Assembly (NCBI GenBank): GCA_910585165.1
Contig: CAJUBX010000111.1
Span: forward strand, 1-5,503
Direction: 5' to 3'
Length of the DNA stretch: 5,503 nt
Source: an uncultured Oscillibacter sp.
GTDB lineage: Bacteria > Bacillota > Clostridia > Oscillospirales > Oscillospiraceae
The notes beneath the pieces were generated by a model, which saw nothing but the letters and a program-made list of their open reading frames with translations, was not told where the DNA came from and did no database searches. Positions within the stretch are counted from its first letter, which is position 1; every line of letters begins with the position of its first letter. Position numbers and translations under genes: made by a program. Below are positions 5,112-5,503 of the stretch, in pieces.

Positions 5112-5503
5112 ATGGATACCATTGCCGCCGTCGCCGCTGGAGGAGGAGCCCCCTCCGCCATCGGCGTGATCCGAATTTCCGGGCCGGAGTGCTTCGCCGT
5201 GTGCGGGCGGGTATTCCGGGCCGGGCGGCCCTTCGCCGGGCTGGAGGCCCGGCGGATGGTCCTGGGAGAGATGCTGGACCAGGAGGGCCGGGTTTTGGAC
5301 CGGGGGCTGGCGGTCCGCTTCCCCGGACCCGGCAGCTACACCGGGGAGGACTCCGCCGAGCTCCACTGCCACGGCTCCCCGGTGGTTCTGGGGGAGGTGC
5401 TGGCGGCCCTCTTTGCCGCCGGGGCAAGGCAGGCGGGGCCGGGGGAATTCACGAAGCGGGCCTTTTTGAACGGGCGGCTGGACCTGACCCAGGCGGAGGC
5501 CGT
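5112..5503 (+). CDS. mnmE: tRNA uridine-5-carboxymethylaminomethyl modification GTPase MnmE, N-terminal part (3' end outside window)
   Basis: MnmE (TrmE), with MnmG, modifies the wobble uridine (U34) of certain tRNAs using a methylene-tetrahydrofolate carbon and GTP hydrolysis. The frame stays open from the ATG to the window edge (130 complete codons), covering the N-terminal folate-binding domain. Recognisable family features are DTIAAVAA at the start, AIGVIRISG (16-24), FPGPGSYTGEDSAEL (70-84), HGSPVVL (87-93), and PGEFTKRAFLNGRLDLTQAE (110-129). These align by eye with the E. coli motifs FPGPNSFTGED, GHGGPVIL and [21 protein letters not shown]. The helical domain, the G domain and the C-terminal catalytic cysteine all lie beyond the window, so completeness cannot be judged. 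No promoter fits between the upstream hairpin and the ribosome binding site, so transcription must enter from upstream. Confidence 0.95.
   Translation, partial: MDTIAAVAAGGGAPSAIGVIRISGPECFAVCGRVFRAGRPFAGLEARRMVLGEMLDQEGRVLDRGLAVRFPGPGSYTGEDSAELHCHGSPVVLGEVLAALFAAGARQAGPGEFTKRAFLNGRLDLTQAEA

Noticed and set aside
2637..5372. A 911-codon open frame on the minus strand opposite the surface gene and the mnmE start
   Set aside because: It is an antisense shadow caused by GC-rich, third-position-biased codons. Its product is Gly/Ala/Leu/Pro/Arg/His-rich with no recognisable domain, and it runs through a terminator hairpin and conserved mnmE sequence. The sense strand has a signal peptide, LRRs and SLH modules.

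Overview
The window is GC-rich DNA with dense forward-strand coding. It probably comes from a high-GC member of the Clostridia, such as an Oscillospiraceae-type gut bacterium. That placement is inferred from three things: strong AGGAGG-type ribosome binding sites, a secreted protein combining BspA-type leucine-rich repeats with S-layer-homology (SLH) modules, and a C/G-biased third codon position. No taxonomic marker was compared by alignment, so the family-level placement is tentative.

Layout, all on the + strand: (1) positions 1-2045 hold most of pnp, polynucleotide phosphorylase, cut at its 5' end by the window edge. (2) Positions 2046-2213 are a 168-nt intergenic region. In order it contains a strong intrinsic terminator for pnp, a good sigma-70/SigA-type promoter with an extended -10, a small palindrome in the predicted 5' untranslated leader, and an AGGAGG ribosome binding site. 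(3) Positions 2214-5060 encode a 948-residue exported surface protein: signal peptide, BspA-like leucine-rich repeats, nine Cys/His-patterned repeats, an InlB-B-like beta repeat, a Gly/Ser/Pro linker and a C-terminal SLH region. (4) Positions 5061-5111 hold a second strong hairpin terminator and, a few bases later, the ribosome binding site of the next gene. (5) Positions 5112-5503 are the first 130 codons of mnmE, the tRNA-modification GTPase, cut by the right edge.

The two edge genes are core RNA-metabolism genes: pnp for RNA turnover and mnmE for tRNA wobble-uridine modification. The middle gene is accessory. It has its own promoter and a terminator on each side, so it reads as an independent cell-surface cassette between housekeeping genes, with no sign of a functional link to either. 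Its N-terminal third is clearly lower in GC than its C-terminal part and the neighbouring genes, which suggests a mosaic origin.

The most interesting item is the Cys/His repeat array. Eight of the nine units carry three cysteines and one histidine in a regular spacing, which would suit a four-ligand metal site or a disulfide-based fold outside the cell. One unit carries an extra insert that looks like a C2H2 finger. I see no CRISPR array, RNA gene, transposase or phage gene, and no non-coding stretch exceeds 300 bases.
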